Source of the DNA: Vibrio sinaloensis
Lineage (GTDB): Bacteria; Pseudomonadota; Gammaproteobacteria; Enterobacterales; Vibrionaceae
NCBI RefSeq assembly: GCF_000808535.1
Contig: NZ_JWLV01000001.1
Location: 434,001-498,000 of the forward strand
Direction of reading: 5' to 3'
DNA length: 64,000 bases
This document shows, in pieces, positions 53,550-62,080 of the stretch. The translations under genes and the position numbers were made by a program. Positions within the stretch are counted from its first letter, which is position 1; each line of letters starts with the position of its first letter. The notes below the pieces were generated by a model that did not search any database, had not been told where the DNA came from, and worked only from the letters and a program-made list of their open reading frames with translations.

Positions 53550-54200
53550 TCAAAGAAGAATAATCCCAAGCTGGGACAGAAGCTGCTCTTGCTGCCAATC
53601 GCAGATCTTCGCGCCGAACAACGACACTTTCCGAACATCGACGCCTTCTAGGTCGACATGGGCTAGGTTACACTCTTCAAAGTTGGCGCTTTCCCACTGC
53701 TCAGAGCTGAACTCACCACTAGACAGATCGGCACCTTTGAAGTTAACACCAAATAGGTGCGCGCCATTCCAACGATTTTCAAACAATTCGCACTTTTCCA
53801 ACACTGCGCGCTCAAAGTTTGTGTATGAAAGATTGCATCGTGTTATGTAAGCCGAGCAAAAATAGGCTTTGTGGCTGATTCGGTTGGTGAAATTCGCCCG
53901 AACAAAGTTGGCACCTTTCAAATCGCAGTCTCGCATTTCGATGCCAAAACATTCCGCAGAGACAAATTGGCTCATCGCCAACTGACACCCTTTAAAACTT
54001 GCGTCCTTTAGATTGGCATGGTTAAAGCTGCACCCTTCAATCGCACCTGACTCAATAAAGCGGCAGTCAACAAATTGTGCCTCTCTTAAGTCGGCATACT
54101 CAAAACTGCAGTTGTAAAACTTACACGCTTCAAATTTGGCTGAGTGAAGCTCTTGTTTTGAAAAGTCTTGGTTTATGTATGTCTGTTTGTGTTGGATCAT
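53550..54200 (-). CDS. qnr: Qnr-type pentapeptide repeat protein
   Basis: 216 residues made almost entirely of A(D/N)LxX pentapeptide repeats (EYADLREAQFVDCRF, CSFNHANLKDASFKGC, NLSYTNFERAVLEKCELFEN...), with the Qnr-specific segments CRFIESGAIEGC, ECFGIEMRDCDLKGANF, SHKAYFCSAYI and the closing KICDWQQEQLL. The C-terminal helix is slightly shorter than that of QnrB. The family mimics DNA, binds gyrase and topoisomerase IV and lowers quinolone susceptibility; vibrio chromosomes carry native versions. SD GGAGGGAAT just before the ATG at 54200. No LexA box seen upstream. It is probably intrinsic: no mobile element is nearby. Confidence 0.92.
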   Translation of the reverse strand: MIQHKQTYINQDFSKQELHSAKFEACKFYNCSFEYADLREAQFVDCRFIESGAIEGCSFNHANLKDASFKGCQLAMSQFVSAECFGIEMRDCDLKGANFVRANFTNRISHKAYFCSAYITRCNLSYTNFERAVLEKCELFENRWNGAHLFGVNFKGADLSSGEFSSEQWESANFEECNLAHVDLEGVDVRKVSLFGAKICDWQQEQLLSQLGIILL

Positions 54201-54518
54201 ATTCCCTCCGTTTAAGAGTCGACAACCTAGCATCTTCCCAACCGTTTACACCAGCTTCATAAGTGCATGAAAAACATAACAATAAAAATCGCTCAAATCG
54301 CCAATTTAAGCCACCAAATACGCACGCTAAGCCCTCTGTTTTTGTTTTTTGATATGCGCATATGGCTCATTTATTTTCTGCATCTTTAAAAAGTGTTAAA
54401 ACGATCACACGCCACCCGAATAATTTATCGACATCAACAAACAAATAACCGTTACAGACTTGCCTATTATCAAGATTTTGCTCTAATTGATTCACTGTTT
54501 AATAACGATTAAAACTCA
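54201..54518. other. Non-coding gap between qnr and msrA
   Basis: 318 AT-rich bases shared by divergent qnr and msrA-like genes. It contains a perfect 12-bp palindrome ATATGCGCATAT at 54352-54363, preceded by T-rich sequence. Function unknown, possibly an operator. Searches by eye for a LexA (CTGT-N8-ACAG) site failed. Confidence 0.4.
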
Positions 54519-54995
54519 ATGCAAACAATCTATCTCGCAGGTGGCTGCCTTTGGGGCGTTCAAGAATTCTTAAGACATCTACCGGGCGTAATATCGACCC
54601 AAGCAGGTAGAGCAAATGGGACAAGCTCAACCACAAGTGGCCCCTATGACGGATACGCTGAATGTGTGCGGGTTGAATTCGAACCCACCCAAGTGAGTGT
54701 GATAGAGCTGGTTGACTATTTATTTGAGATCATCGATCCATACAGTCTCAATCAACAAGGCAACGACGTCGGTGAAAAATATCGAACTGGCATTTACAGT
54801 GACGATCCCGCACATTTGTCGGCGGCGAAGCGCCATATTGAGCAGCGTGAAGACAGCGAACGTATTGTGGTAGAGATAAAAACACTGACAAACTACGTCA
54901 AAAGTGACGATGAACACCAAGATAGGCTGTCTCGTTTCCCCAATGACTACTGCCATATCCCCATCGATTTGCTGCACAAATACCGAGAAAACTAG
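54519..54995 (+). CDS. msrA: Peptide-methionine (S)-S-oxide reductase MsrA-like
   Basis: 158 residues, a short MsrA. Reduces methionine-S-sulfoxide in proteins. The catalytic motif is AGGCLWGVQEF with Cys10 (usual form GCFWG), followed by GVISTQAGRANGT, and EYDGYAE-like (PYDGYAECVRVEFEP) and DPYSLNQQGNDVGEKYRTGIY, all of the family. Phe is replaced by Leu next to the catalytic Cys. There is no obvious C-terminal resolving-Cys pair as in E. coli MsrA, so another reductant path or resolving residue is likely. Weak SD. Orthology to the main MsrA of the cell is not assured. Confidence 0.85.
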   Translation: MQTIYLAGGCLWGVQEFLRHLPGVISTQAGRANGTSSTTSGPYDGYAECVRVEFEPTQVSVIELVDYLFEIIDPYSLNQQGNDVGEKYRTGIYSDDPAHLSAAKRHIEQREDSERIVVEIKTLTNYVKSDDEHQDRLSRFPNDYCHIPIDLLHKYREN

Positions 54996-55051
54996 TCACC
55001 TAATTATAAAATAGATACGCCGATGTCGCGTACAAGCGGAGCTTAACCCCT

Positions 55052-55927
55052 ATGCTGCAACAAGTTATTGGTATCCTATTCCCCGTGTTTGCTTTGATTG
55101 CAGTGGGCTTTTCCGTCGGTCGCTGGCTTAAACCCGACTTTCGCCCCATTAATCGAATCAACATGGATACCTTCACGCCGGCGTTAGTGTTTTCATCCCT
55201 CGTGTCGATGCCACTAGATACCCAGCAGCTTCCTCTACTTTTGGCATCACTCATCGCGGTACTGTTACCCGGCGTTATTATGCTGTTTTGGTGCCGAGTG
55301 TCAGGACTGAACTTTAAAGCATGGGCTCCGCCGCATATGTTCAGAAACAGCGGCAATCTAGCGATCCCTCTATTTACCTATACCTTTGGTGATACGGCAC
55401 TTGCCCCCGCGGTTTTGCTGTTTGTGGTATCAGCATGTATCCATATAAGCCTTGGGCTCGCCTTACTTAGCGAAGGCAATCCATTTAAGCAGATCATAAG
55501 AATGCCTATTTTTCTCGCCGCGGCATTGGCGCTCACGATCAACTTGCTGGGGATGGGGGTGTGGGCTCCCCTCTATGAGGCAACGGCTCTGCTCGGTCAG
55601 GCAGCGGTTCCTGTCATGTTGCTTTCACTCGGCGCGCAAATGTGCAACATGAGATTAAGTGGCTTAAAGGTCGGCTTGCTCTGTACGTTACAATCGCTGA
55701 TAACCGGTGGCATCGCGTTTGCCACCATCTATACGTTTATCCCGCTGCCAAAGTTGGAGTTGCAGATGATGGTACTGTTCTCCATGCTCCCACCCGCGGT
55801 GATGAACTATCTGTTTGCTGAGCGTTTTAGTATCGAGCCTGTCAATGTGGCCTCTATGGTCTTGTTTGGCAACTTTTTCAGTATTTTAACCTTGCCGATA
55901 CTGCTGACATTTGCACTCTCGCTATGA
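55052..55927 (+). CDS. AEC family transporter
   Basis: 291 residues. About ten transmembrane segments in the auxin-efflux-carrier arrangement: PVFALIAVGFSVGRWL at the start, FRNSGNLAIPLFTYTFGDTAL mid-protein and LSLGAQMCNMRLSGLKVGLLCTLQ near 190-213. Bacterial AEC proteins export or import dicarboxylates and related acids; the substrate is unknown. GGAG lies ten bases upstream of the ATG. It converges with soxR, overlapping its 3' end by six bases. Confidence 0.88.
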   Translation: MLQQVIGILFPVFALIAVGFSVGRWLKPDFRPINRINMDTFTPALVFSSLVSMPLDTQQLPLLLASLIAVLLPGVIMLFWCRVSGLNFKAWAPPHMFRNSGNLAIPLFTYTFGDTALAPAVLLFVVSACIHISLGLALLSEGNPFKQIIRMPIFLAAALALTINLLGMGVWAPLYEATALLGQAAVPVMLLSLGAQMCNMRLSGLKVGLLCTLQSLITGGIAFATIYTFIPLPKLELQMMVLFSMLPPAVMNYLFAERFSIEPVNVASMVLFGNFFSILTLPILLTFALSL

Positions 55928-56365
55928 CCACTCCTCTGGGTTAGTCAGCATGGTTTTTCCTTGATACGCTTCTGCGCGAATGTCTTGTGGATTGTATATC
56001 GCACAAGATTTCATCGATAAGCAGCCGCAACCAATACAACTACCGAGATCATCTTGCAGGGCTTTCAACTGGAGAATTCGGTGCTCTAACATCGCCTTCC
56101 ACTCAGACGCCATCTCTTCCCATTGCTCTTTGCTCGGTGCTTGATGCTTGGGTAGATAAGCCAATGATTGAGCAATTTCCTCTAAAGTCAGCCCAACCTC
56201 TTGAGCCGCTTTGATCACCGCGACACGGCGAAGAACACTGCGGTGATATCTTCGTTGGTTACCTTGGTTCCGCCAACTACTGATTAACCCTTTCTGCTCG
56301 TAAAAATGCAACGTAGAGACCTTAACTCCCGCCCGTTTCGCCACCTCGCCAACACTCATATCCAT
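55922..56365 (-). CDS. soxR: Redox-sensitive transcriptional activator SoxR
   Basis: 147 residues. The MerR-type DNA-binding domain is VGEVAKRAGVKVSTLHFYEQKGLISSWRNQGNQRRYHRSVLRRVAVI. The C-terminal [2Fe-2S] cluster cysteines are C110, C113, C115 and C121 in CIGCGCLSMKSC, the SoxR pattern. It responds to redox-cycling agents. Start chosen at 56365 (MDMSVGE) because AAGGAG lies seven bases upstream. The in-frame ATG at 56389 would fall at the -10 of a promoter carrying the SoxR box at 56395-56412, upstream of the likely transcript start. Autoregulation is indicated by that box. No soxS is nearby, as in most non-enteric bacteria. Confidence 0.93.
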   Translation of the reverse strand: MDMSVGEVAKRAGVKVSTLHFYEQKGLISSWRNQGNQRRYHRSVLRRVAVIKAAQEVGLTLEEIAQSLAYLPKHQAPSKEQWEEMASEWKAMLEHRILQLKALQDDLGSCIGCGCLSMKSCAIYNPQDIRAEAYQGKTMLTNPEEWS

Positions 56366-56394
56366 ATCCGAACTCCTTAACAAATCCATTTATT

Positions 56395-56412
56395 CCTCAA
56401 GTTTACTTTAGG
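56395..56412 (-). promoter_or_regulatory. SoxR box
   Basis: CCTCAAGTTTACTTTAGG (56395-56412) differs at two positions from the E. coli soxS operator CCTCAAGTTAACTTGAGG. On the minus strand it is followed by AATAAATGG (-10-like) and the soxR SD further on, so it is placed to control soxR itself. On the plus strand it is followed by TATACC, so a divergent effect on the HD-GYP operon at 56581 is possible. Confidence 0.85.
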
Positions 56413-56580
56413 TATACCATTACGCCTAGATCAGGGATCGCACTTTCGACGTACCCTACATTTTCGCCAAGCTGTTGAAAAATTGAGGGTACGCTGAGCC
56501 AGTTGGTTAAAAATTACCGCCGAATCATTGAGAGTTTCCTAAACTAAAGTAAGAATAAAAAAATAGTCAGGAAGGCGAAT

Positions 56581-57858
56581 ATGGAAGCCATTGGAAATAT
56601 CAACAATGAGAGCTTTTCAGTAGACTTAAAACACGCTCTCATCTGGGTGGCGAGGGCGCTCGATTATGTGGGCGTTGATGACATTCACCACAATCATCGT
56701 GTTGGATATATCAGCTATGAATGCGCTAAACTTCTTAAGTGGGACGTTAAGAAGCAAGAGTTTTGCTTCTTAGCAGGTCTCATTCACGACTGTGGTGTCT
56801 CTCAAACCGAAGAGCACACCAAGCTGGTGAGTAAATTCAAACCCGACGACCCCAGCATCCACTGCATTCACGGCTACAATGCCCTGAAACAATGCAACAT
56901 CCTTGCGCAGTTTTCGAATATTGTCCGCCACCACCATACGGCTTGGGATATCTTGGAAGGCATTCACTTATCGCCTTTCGAAAAAGATATTGCGGCACTT
57001 ATCTTTATTGCCGACCGACTCGACGTACTACGCGCCCGACACCTCGATAACGAGCATAGCGATCTCATTACTCTCAAAAAACGCAGTATCGCCGAACAAC
57101 TGCGTCAATATAAAGGGACGCTCTTTCGTCCGGATTACATTGAAGCCATGTCCGAACTGACCAACAGAGACGGTTTTTGGTTCTCAATGGAGCCAGAAAA
57201 CATTGAAGCCATTCCTTTGAGTTTCACTCATCTTGACTGGCTCCAGCAAGACTTAACCATTGAGAACCTTGTCGAGCTCGGCACCTTTATCGCCGGTATT
57301 GTGGACGCAAAAAGCCCCTTCACCTACCAACATTCAATCAAAGTGGCTGAACTGTGTAAGTTTCTCGCCACAAGGTTGAAACTGCCCGCCAAAACGACCG
57401 AACAGTTGTACGTTGCCGGCCTTGTCCACGATATTGGAAAATTGCGAACGCCAGACGAAATCCTTCATAAGCAAGGGAGCTTAACCAAGGAAGAGTACAC
57501 TCGCATCCGCAGGCACACCATCGACACAGAAATAGCTCTAAAAATGGTGTTCCCCGGTTCAAAAATTGGTGAGTGGGCGACCAACCACCATGAGCGCATT
57601 GATGGCAGCGGTTACCCCAACAATAAGCAAGGAAACGAGCTCGACCTCCCCTCACGTATTATCGCGATCGTGGATGTGTTTCAGGCACTGTCACAAGACC
57701 GCCCCTACCGTAGCCGACTATCAAAAGAAGAGATCGTCGAAATCATGTACCCGATGGTGAAGCGCAATGAGCTCGATAAAGATGTCTATCATTGCTTAGA
57801 GGCTCATCTAGAGCAGTGTTATCAACTGTCTACGGACTTGTCTATGAACGCCATCTAA
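56581..57858 (+). CDS. Double-HD (HD + HD-GYP) phosphodiesterase
   Basis: 425 residues, no membrane segment. The N-terminal HD domain has GLIHDCGVS (H69-D70) and [13 protein letters not shown] (about 113-125). The C-terminal HD-GYP domain has [16 protein letters not shown] (H283-D284) and [11 protein letters not shown] at 336-346, with DRPYRSRL after it. Two-domain HD/HD-GYP proteins of V. cholerae include enzymes that cleave 3'3'-cGAMP (V-cGAP type) as well as c-di-GMP, so the substrate is uncertain. SD GGAAGG. It is followed by the chemoreceptor-hemerythrin gene with a 17-base gap, so the two are probably cotranscribed. Confidence 0.93.
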   Translation: MEAIGNINNESFSVDLKHALIWVARALDYVGVDDIHHNHRVGYISYECAKLLKWDVKKQEFCFLAGLIHDCGVSQTEEHTKLVSKFKPDDPSIHCIHGYNALKQCNILAQFSNIVRHHHTAWDILEGIHLSPFEKDIAALIFIADRLDVLRARHLDNEHSDLITLKKRSIAEQLRQYKGTLFRPDYIEAMSELTNRDGFWFSMEPENIEAIPLSFTHLDWLQQDLTIENLVELGTFIAGIVDAKSPFTYQHSIKVAELCKFLATRLKLPAKTTEQLYVAGLVHDIGKLRTPDEILHKQGSLTKEEYTRIRRHTIDTEIALKMVFPGSKIGEWATNHHERIDGSGYPNNKQGNELDLPSRIIAIVDVFQALSQDRPYRSRLSKEEIVEIMYPMVKRNELDKDVYHCLEAHLEQCYQLSTDLSMNAI

Positions 57859-57875
57859 CCGATAGAGAGGTAAAC

Positions 57876-59468
57876 ATGTACCACCGCTTGCTCGACAAAC
57901 TCACCCATTTATCGGCGCTGCAAATCGTTGTTTTCTGTCTCGTGCTGGCATTACCTGTGACGCTATATCTCGCGGCCACCAGCGCGTGGTTGGCGCTCCT
58001 TCTTGTTCTTATTTACTGTCTTTGCTTGGCCATTATCTTAAGCTCAATTACCCAGATTCTGCATCAAGTGAAAGACGCCGCGACGCACCTTTCCGAAGGG
58101 GACTTAACCCAGAGAATTGCCCACCAGCCGGGCGTGACTCCACCGATTTACCACACCATCAATCGAATCGGTTCTGATATTTCACGGACAATCCATGCCC
58201 TAGGCAAATCGACTAAGCACCTGCTAGACGTGGCGGACACTGTGCAAAAGGACTCTCAGGAGTCCAAATCAGGCGCGATTGGGCAAAAACAAGACGTCGA
58301 TAAAGCGGAAATCATCATTCGTGAACTGTCCGACATCACCCATCAAGTGTCCGATCACTGCGAAACAACCGCAACGGTCGCCAACCAAGCAAAACGCCAA
58401 GCGGATCAAGGCACGCACGACATGATAGATCTCGAAAACGCCTTAGACAGTGCCAATCAACACATCGACAACTCGAACACACATTTTGAATCCTTGATGG
58501 CAGAAACAGCGCAAATCAGTCAAGTAATGGAAACCATCAGCGGCATCGCCGAACAAACCAACCTTCTTGCCCTTAATGCCGCAATAGAGAGTGCTCGGGC
58601 GGGAGAACAAGGACGAGGATTTGCAGTCGTGGCCGACGAAGTTCGTAATCTCGCCATGCGCACCCAAGAAGCAACAGAAGAGATACGCACTAAGATAACC
58701 AATCTGCAAAACAAAACCGATGATGTGATGCAAACCATGCAAGAGAACAAGTCCAGCATGCTTCATTCACTCGAAATTGCCTCAACCGCGGAAAATACCT
58801 TCAAAGCTCTGAATGAGCAGATTGAGGAAATCCAATCCTTAGGAAAACAAATTGCCGCCTCTTCTGAGCAGCAGACAGCGCAAACCAATGAACTCAGTCA
58901 GTGTCTGGATCTGATAGCGTCTGAATCGGAAAACAACGTCAAATCAACCCAGGAAACCTTGATCGCCAGTATCACAGTACGCAACCTGTCAGGCGAAATT
59001 GATTCGCTGTTGCACCGCTTTGCCATTAATCCTCATCAGGTTGAGCAAGAAGATGGCCGTCGGGATCGGTTGATGGACTGGAGCGACAATCTGGATATCG
59101 GCATCGAAGAGATCAATCGTCAGCACCAAACACTGCTACATTTGGTCAATGAACTCCATCACCTCCTCCATAACAACTATGGTTTGGCTTCGATCAAACG
59201 CGTTGTTCAAGGGCTTATTGACTACACCGCCAATCATTTCACCTATGAAGAAACCCTATTCGACCAAGTTGAATACAGCCAAAACCAACAGCATAAAGAG
59301 AAGCACAAAAAGTTGGTCAAAGAAGTGCTTGAGTTCCAACGTCGCGTTGAGAAAGGAGAAGAAGTCGGCGATGAGTTAATGCAGTTTCTTAAAAACTGGT
59401 TGGTTCAACATATCATGCGAGAAGACAAAGCCTACGCCGATGAGTTCAAACACGGAGGCATCCACTGA
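57876..59468 (+). CDS. Chemoreceptor-like protein with C-terminal hemerythrin
   Basis: 530 residues, start 57876 with AGAGAGG upstream. Two adjacent TM segments (about 14-34 and 37-57) leave essentially no periplasmic domain. A HAMP-like piece is followed by an MCP signalling domain with the hairpin tip [35 protein letters not shown] (about 226-260). Residues 405-520 form a bacteriohemerythrin with the full ligand set: H417, H454 with E458, H473, H477, H512 and D517. Such proteins sense oxygen or redox through a di-iron site. It is probably an O2 sensor that signals to CheA/CheW or, given the upstream HD-GYP gene, influences cyclic dinucleotides. Confidence 0.93.
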   Translation: MYHRLLDKLTHLSALQIVVFCLVLALPVTLYLAATSAWLALLLVLIYCLCLAIILSSITQILHQVKDAATHLSEGDLTQRIAHQPGVTPPIYHTINRIGSDISRTIHALGKSTKHLLDVADTVQKDSQESKSGAIGQKQDVDKAEIIIRELSDITHQVSDHCETTATVANQAKRQADQGTHDMIDLENALDSANQHIDNSNTHFESLMAETAQISQVMETISGIAEQTNLLALNAAIESARAGEQGRGFAVVADEVRNLAMRTQEATEEIRTKITNLQNKTDDVMQTMQENKSSMLHSLEIASTAENTFKALNEQIEEIQSLGKQIAASSEQQTAQTNELSQCLDLIASESENNVKSTQETLIASITVRNLSGEIDSLLHRFAINPHQVEQEDGRRDRLMDWSDNLDIGIEEINRQHQTLLHLVNELHHLLHNNYGLASIKRVVQGLIDYTANHFTYEETLFDQVEYSQNQQHKEKHKKLVKEVLEFQRRVEKGEEVGDELMQFLKNWLVQHIMREDKAYADEFKHGGIH

Positions 59469-59477
59469 GCTTACCAT

Positions 59478-59499
59478 CGCCGCTTGCTCCAAAGCGGCG
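59478..59499 (+). terminator. Possible terminator after the MCP-hemerythrin gene
   Basis: 8-bp stem CGCCGCTT (59478-59485) / AAGCGGCG (59492-59499), 6-base loop, starting ten bases after the stop. The following sequence is TATCCCTT, a poor U-tract. Confidence 0.45.
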
Positions 59500-59525
59500 T
59501 ATCCCTTCACACCATGATAATGACA

Positions 59526-59650
59526 AATCTATAAATTAAATTATTTGTAGATTCATCGTGTTACCAACACTCCCAACATTAGCACTCACTAACATTCCAA
59601 TCGAAGTCTATACTTTTTTAGTCATACTAAAGCATTAGTTATTCCAATCG
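59526..59650 (+). promoter_or_regulatory. Repeat-rich promoter region of glycosyltransferase operon
   Basis: Three elements precede the operon: an 11-bp dyad with one mismatch (AATCTATAAAT 59526-59536 / ATTTGTAGATT 59543-59553), a perfect 6-bp dyad TTTAGT / ACTAAA with a 3-base spacer (59617-59631), and a 10-bp direct repeat ATTCCAATCG at 59594-59603 and 59641-59650. They suggest several transcription factor sites. The regulators are not identified. Confidence 0.5.
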
Positions 59651-59686
59651 GGCGAATTAGACATATCGTCAATCAGTGGGTTTACA

Positions 59687-60850
59687 ATGAAAAAGCTACT
59701 CTTTTACTCTCATGACAGTTATGGCTTGGGCAACATCCGCCGCATGGTTGCCATAGCGACTTACCTCGTGAGTAAGCATCAAGATTTGTATGTCTTATTG
59801 ATTACCGGGTCTCCCATGTACCATGCTTTTCGTACCCACCCACAAATTGATTATGTCAAACTGCCCTGCTTGAGCCGAGATACTACCGGCGCTTACCATC
59901 CACGTCTTAAGTGCTTTGATACACCTAAAGTCAAATCCCTAAGAGCCCAGCTTATCCTCGACACTTATCATCAATTTCAACCCGATGTCTGTGTCATTGA
60001 CAAGAAGCCAACGGGTTTATCTGGCGAGCTCTTACCTTTATTTGAATATTCCTCAACGCAACACAAATGCAAACACCTGCTGTTGCTCCGTGATATTTTA
60101 GATAGCCCAAACAAGACAATCCCAGTGTGGTGCAAGCATCACTATCACCAAGTGATCGAACAGTATTATCAAGAGGTGCTGGTCGTTGGTGACGCAAGCA
60201 TTTTTGATTTACCTTTAGAGTATGATTTTCCAACTACTGTCCAGAGTAAAACCACTTTCTGCGGCTATTTAATTCCGCCAACAGAACACCTTTCAGCTCA
60301 CAAGCACGACACCCCAAACCAAAGAAAGAAAGTGCTAGTTGCCGTTGGAGGAGGCAACGATGGTCAGTTGCTTATAGAGACTTACCTACAAGCCGTTTTG
60401 CTTGCGGAGTTTCCTTCTCACCTTGAACACCACATTGTGTTGGGTCCAGAGATGGACGAGCAACAGGCCAATCAACTCACCCAGCGCGCGAAACAACTGG
60501 CTCATTTGACCATTGAACGCTTTAACCCCAATTTGGTCTCGCTTATCCAAGCGGCCGATCTGGTTATCTCAATGGCTGGGTACAACACAGTTTGTGAGCT
60601 GATTAGCTGCAATACCCCCGCAATTTTGCTGCCAAGGACAACCCCTGTCGAGGAACAGCTTATTCGCGCTCAACGCCTCGCAAAACGTGGGATATTTGAT
60701 TACCTCAATCCAGAGACGTTAACCCCAACAATGTTAGTCCATAAGGTCTGCGCTCTCATGGAGTGCCATAAGAAGCCGCAGCAGAATGCCGCCATCAATC
60801 AAACTGGGATGCAGGTTGTTGAAGATAAGATTTTGTCCCATTTACTGTAA
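59687..60850 (+). CDS. MurG/GT28-like glycosyltransferase
   Basis: 387 residues. Starts MKKLLFYSHDSYGLGNIRRM, a GT-B N-terminal Rossmann segment with the family's S-H-D-x-x-G-x-G loop, and has the C-terminal nucleotide-sugar region KKVLVAVGGGNDG and AADLVISMAGYNTVCELISCNTPAILLPR, typical of GT28/MurG relatives. Donor and acceptor unknown. First gene of an operon: the next glycosyltransferase begins 27 bases downstream, then a third with a 4-base overlap, then an ABC exporter. A glycolipid or polysaccharide product is likely. Confidence 0.85.
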   Translation: MKKLLFYSHDSYGLGNIRRMVAIATYLVSKHQDLYVLLITGSPMYHAFRTHPQIDYVKLPCLSRDTTGAYHPRLKCFDTPKVKSLRAQLILDTYHQFQPDVCVIDKKPTGLSGELLPLFEYSSTQHKCKHLLLLRDILDSPNKTIPVWCKHHYHQVIEQYYQEVLVVGDASIFDLPLEYDFPTTVQSKTTFCGYLIPPTEHLSAHKHDTPNQRKKVLVAVGGGNDGQLLIETYLQAVLLAEFPSHLEHHIVLGPEMDEQQANQLTQRAKQLAHLTIERFNPNLVSLIQAADLVISMAGYNTVCELISCNTPAILLPRTTPVEEQLIRAQRLAKRGIFDYLNPETLTPTMLVHKVCALMECHKKPQQNAAINQTGMQVVEDKILSHLL

Positions 60851-60877
60851 ATTGCTGAAAAATAAGGATACTGCACG

Positions 60878-62080
60878 ATGCACCTAGCCTACGTTGTGAA
60901 GCGATACCCACGATATTCAGAAACCTTCATCGTTAATGAAATTCTCGCTCATGAACGTGCAGGTGAAAAAGTACGTATTTACGCCTTATTACCGCCTCAA
61001 GATAGCCATTTTCAAGACATCATCGCGCAGGTGAGAGCTCCCGTGACGTATCTATCGAGTAAAGCTGACAGGGCGAGCGCATTTTGGGAACTTCAAAAAC
61101 GCGCGGCTCAAACCTATCCCAACCTTTGGCACGTTCTCGCTCAATACACCGAAGCAAGCGCACGCGAAATAACTCAGGCACTAGAGCTCGCTTTACATAT
61201 CCACAGACATAAGATTGAGCACATTCACGCACACTTTGCGACAACGGCCACCACGGTATCTCAAATTGCGGCGAGCTTGTGCCAATTGCCGTCAAGTTTC
61301 ACCGCTCACGCCAAAGACATTTTTCATCAAGACAACGATTATGAGCAGATCAAAAGGAAATTCGCCAAAGCCGATTTCTCTGTGACCGTTAGTGACTACA
61401 ATGTCGACTACCTTAGCCACTCACTTGGAGTTGAACAAGGCAAACTTGTTCGCATCTACAATGGGCTCGATCTGACTCAGTTCCCCTTCCACCCCTACCA
61501 AGACCGTCCTCCTAAGTTGATTGCCGTTGGTCGTTTGGTCGAAAAGAAAGGTTTCGATGATTTGATTCGCGCCTGCGCTATCTTGCGCGACAAAGGCACG
61601 CCGTTCAGTTGTGAAATCGTCGGCTCGGGGGATCAGCACGATCGACTCTACACACTCGTCCAAACACTCAGCTTAGAGAATCACGTTGACTTGCTCGGGC
61701 CAATGCCGCAGGAACTGGTCAAACAAAAAATCACTCAGTCGGCCATGTTCATTGCCCCTTGCGTCGTCGCAAGTGACAACAACAAAGACGGCTTACCAAC
61801 GGTATTGGTCGAATCCATGGCGCTTGGCACCCCTTGTATCTCAACCGATGTCACTGGCATACCCGAAGTGATACATGACAATGATACTGGGCTGATGGTG
61901 AAGTCACGCAGCCCAGAACTGTTGGCCGCCGCCATTGAACGCCTGCTTCTTGACCAGACTCTGGCTCAATCCATTGCGACCAACGCGAGATACCACATTG
62001 AGTCGCATTTCAATATAGATATCAACACTCGTACGCTACGCAACTGTTTCCAAACTCATTCAGCGAGGTCGCAATCATGA
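60878..62080 (+). CDS. Glycosyltransferase family 4 (first)
   Basis: 400 residues. GT-B fold: YVVKRYPRYSETFIVNEILAHERAG at the N-terminus, HIHAHFATTATTVSQIAA and FTAHAKDIFHQD, the phosphate-binding KLIAVGRLVEKKGFDDLIRACAIL, and the donor motif NNKDGLPTVLVESMALGTPCISTDVTGIPE with the EX7E-type Glu residues. SD AAGGATAC. ATGA overlap with the next glycosyltransferase gene. Substrates unknown. Confidence 0.92.
   Translation: MHLAYVVKRYPRYSETFIVNEILAHERAGEKVRIYALLPPQDSHFQDIIAQVRAPVTYLSSKADRASAFWELQKRAAQTYPNLWHVLAQYTEASAREITQALELALHIHRHKIEHIHAHFATTATTVSQIAASLCQLPSSFTAHAKDIFHQDNDYEQIKRKFAKADFSVTVSDYNVDYLSHSLGVEQGKLVRIYNGLDLTQFPFHPYQDRPPKLIAVGRLVEKKGFDDLIRACAILRDKGTPFSCEIVGSGDQHDRLYTLVQTLSLENHVDLLGPMPQELVKQKITQSAMFIAPCVVASDNNKDGLPTVLVESMALGTPCISTDVTGIPEVIHDNDTGLMVKSRSPELLAAAIERLLLDQTLAQSIATNARYHIESHFNIDINTRTLRNCFQTHSARSQS

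Noticed and set aside
54201..54518. LexA box controlling qnr
   Set aside because: QnrB genes have one, but no CTGT-N8-ACAG was seen here.
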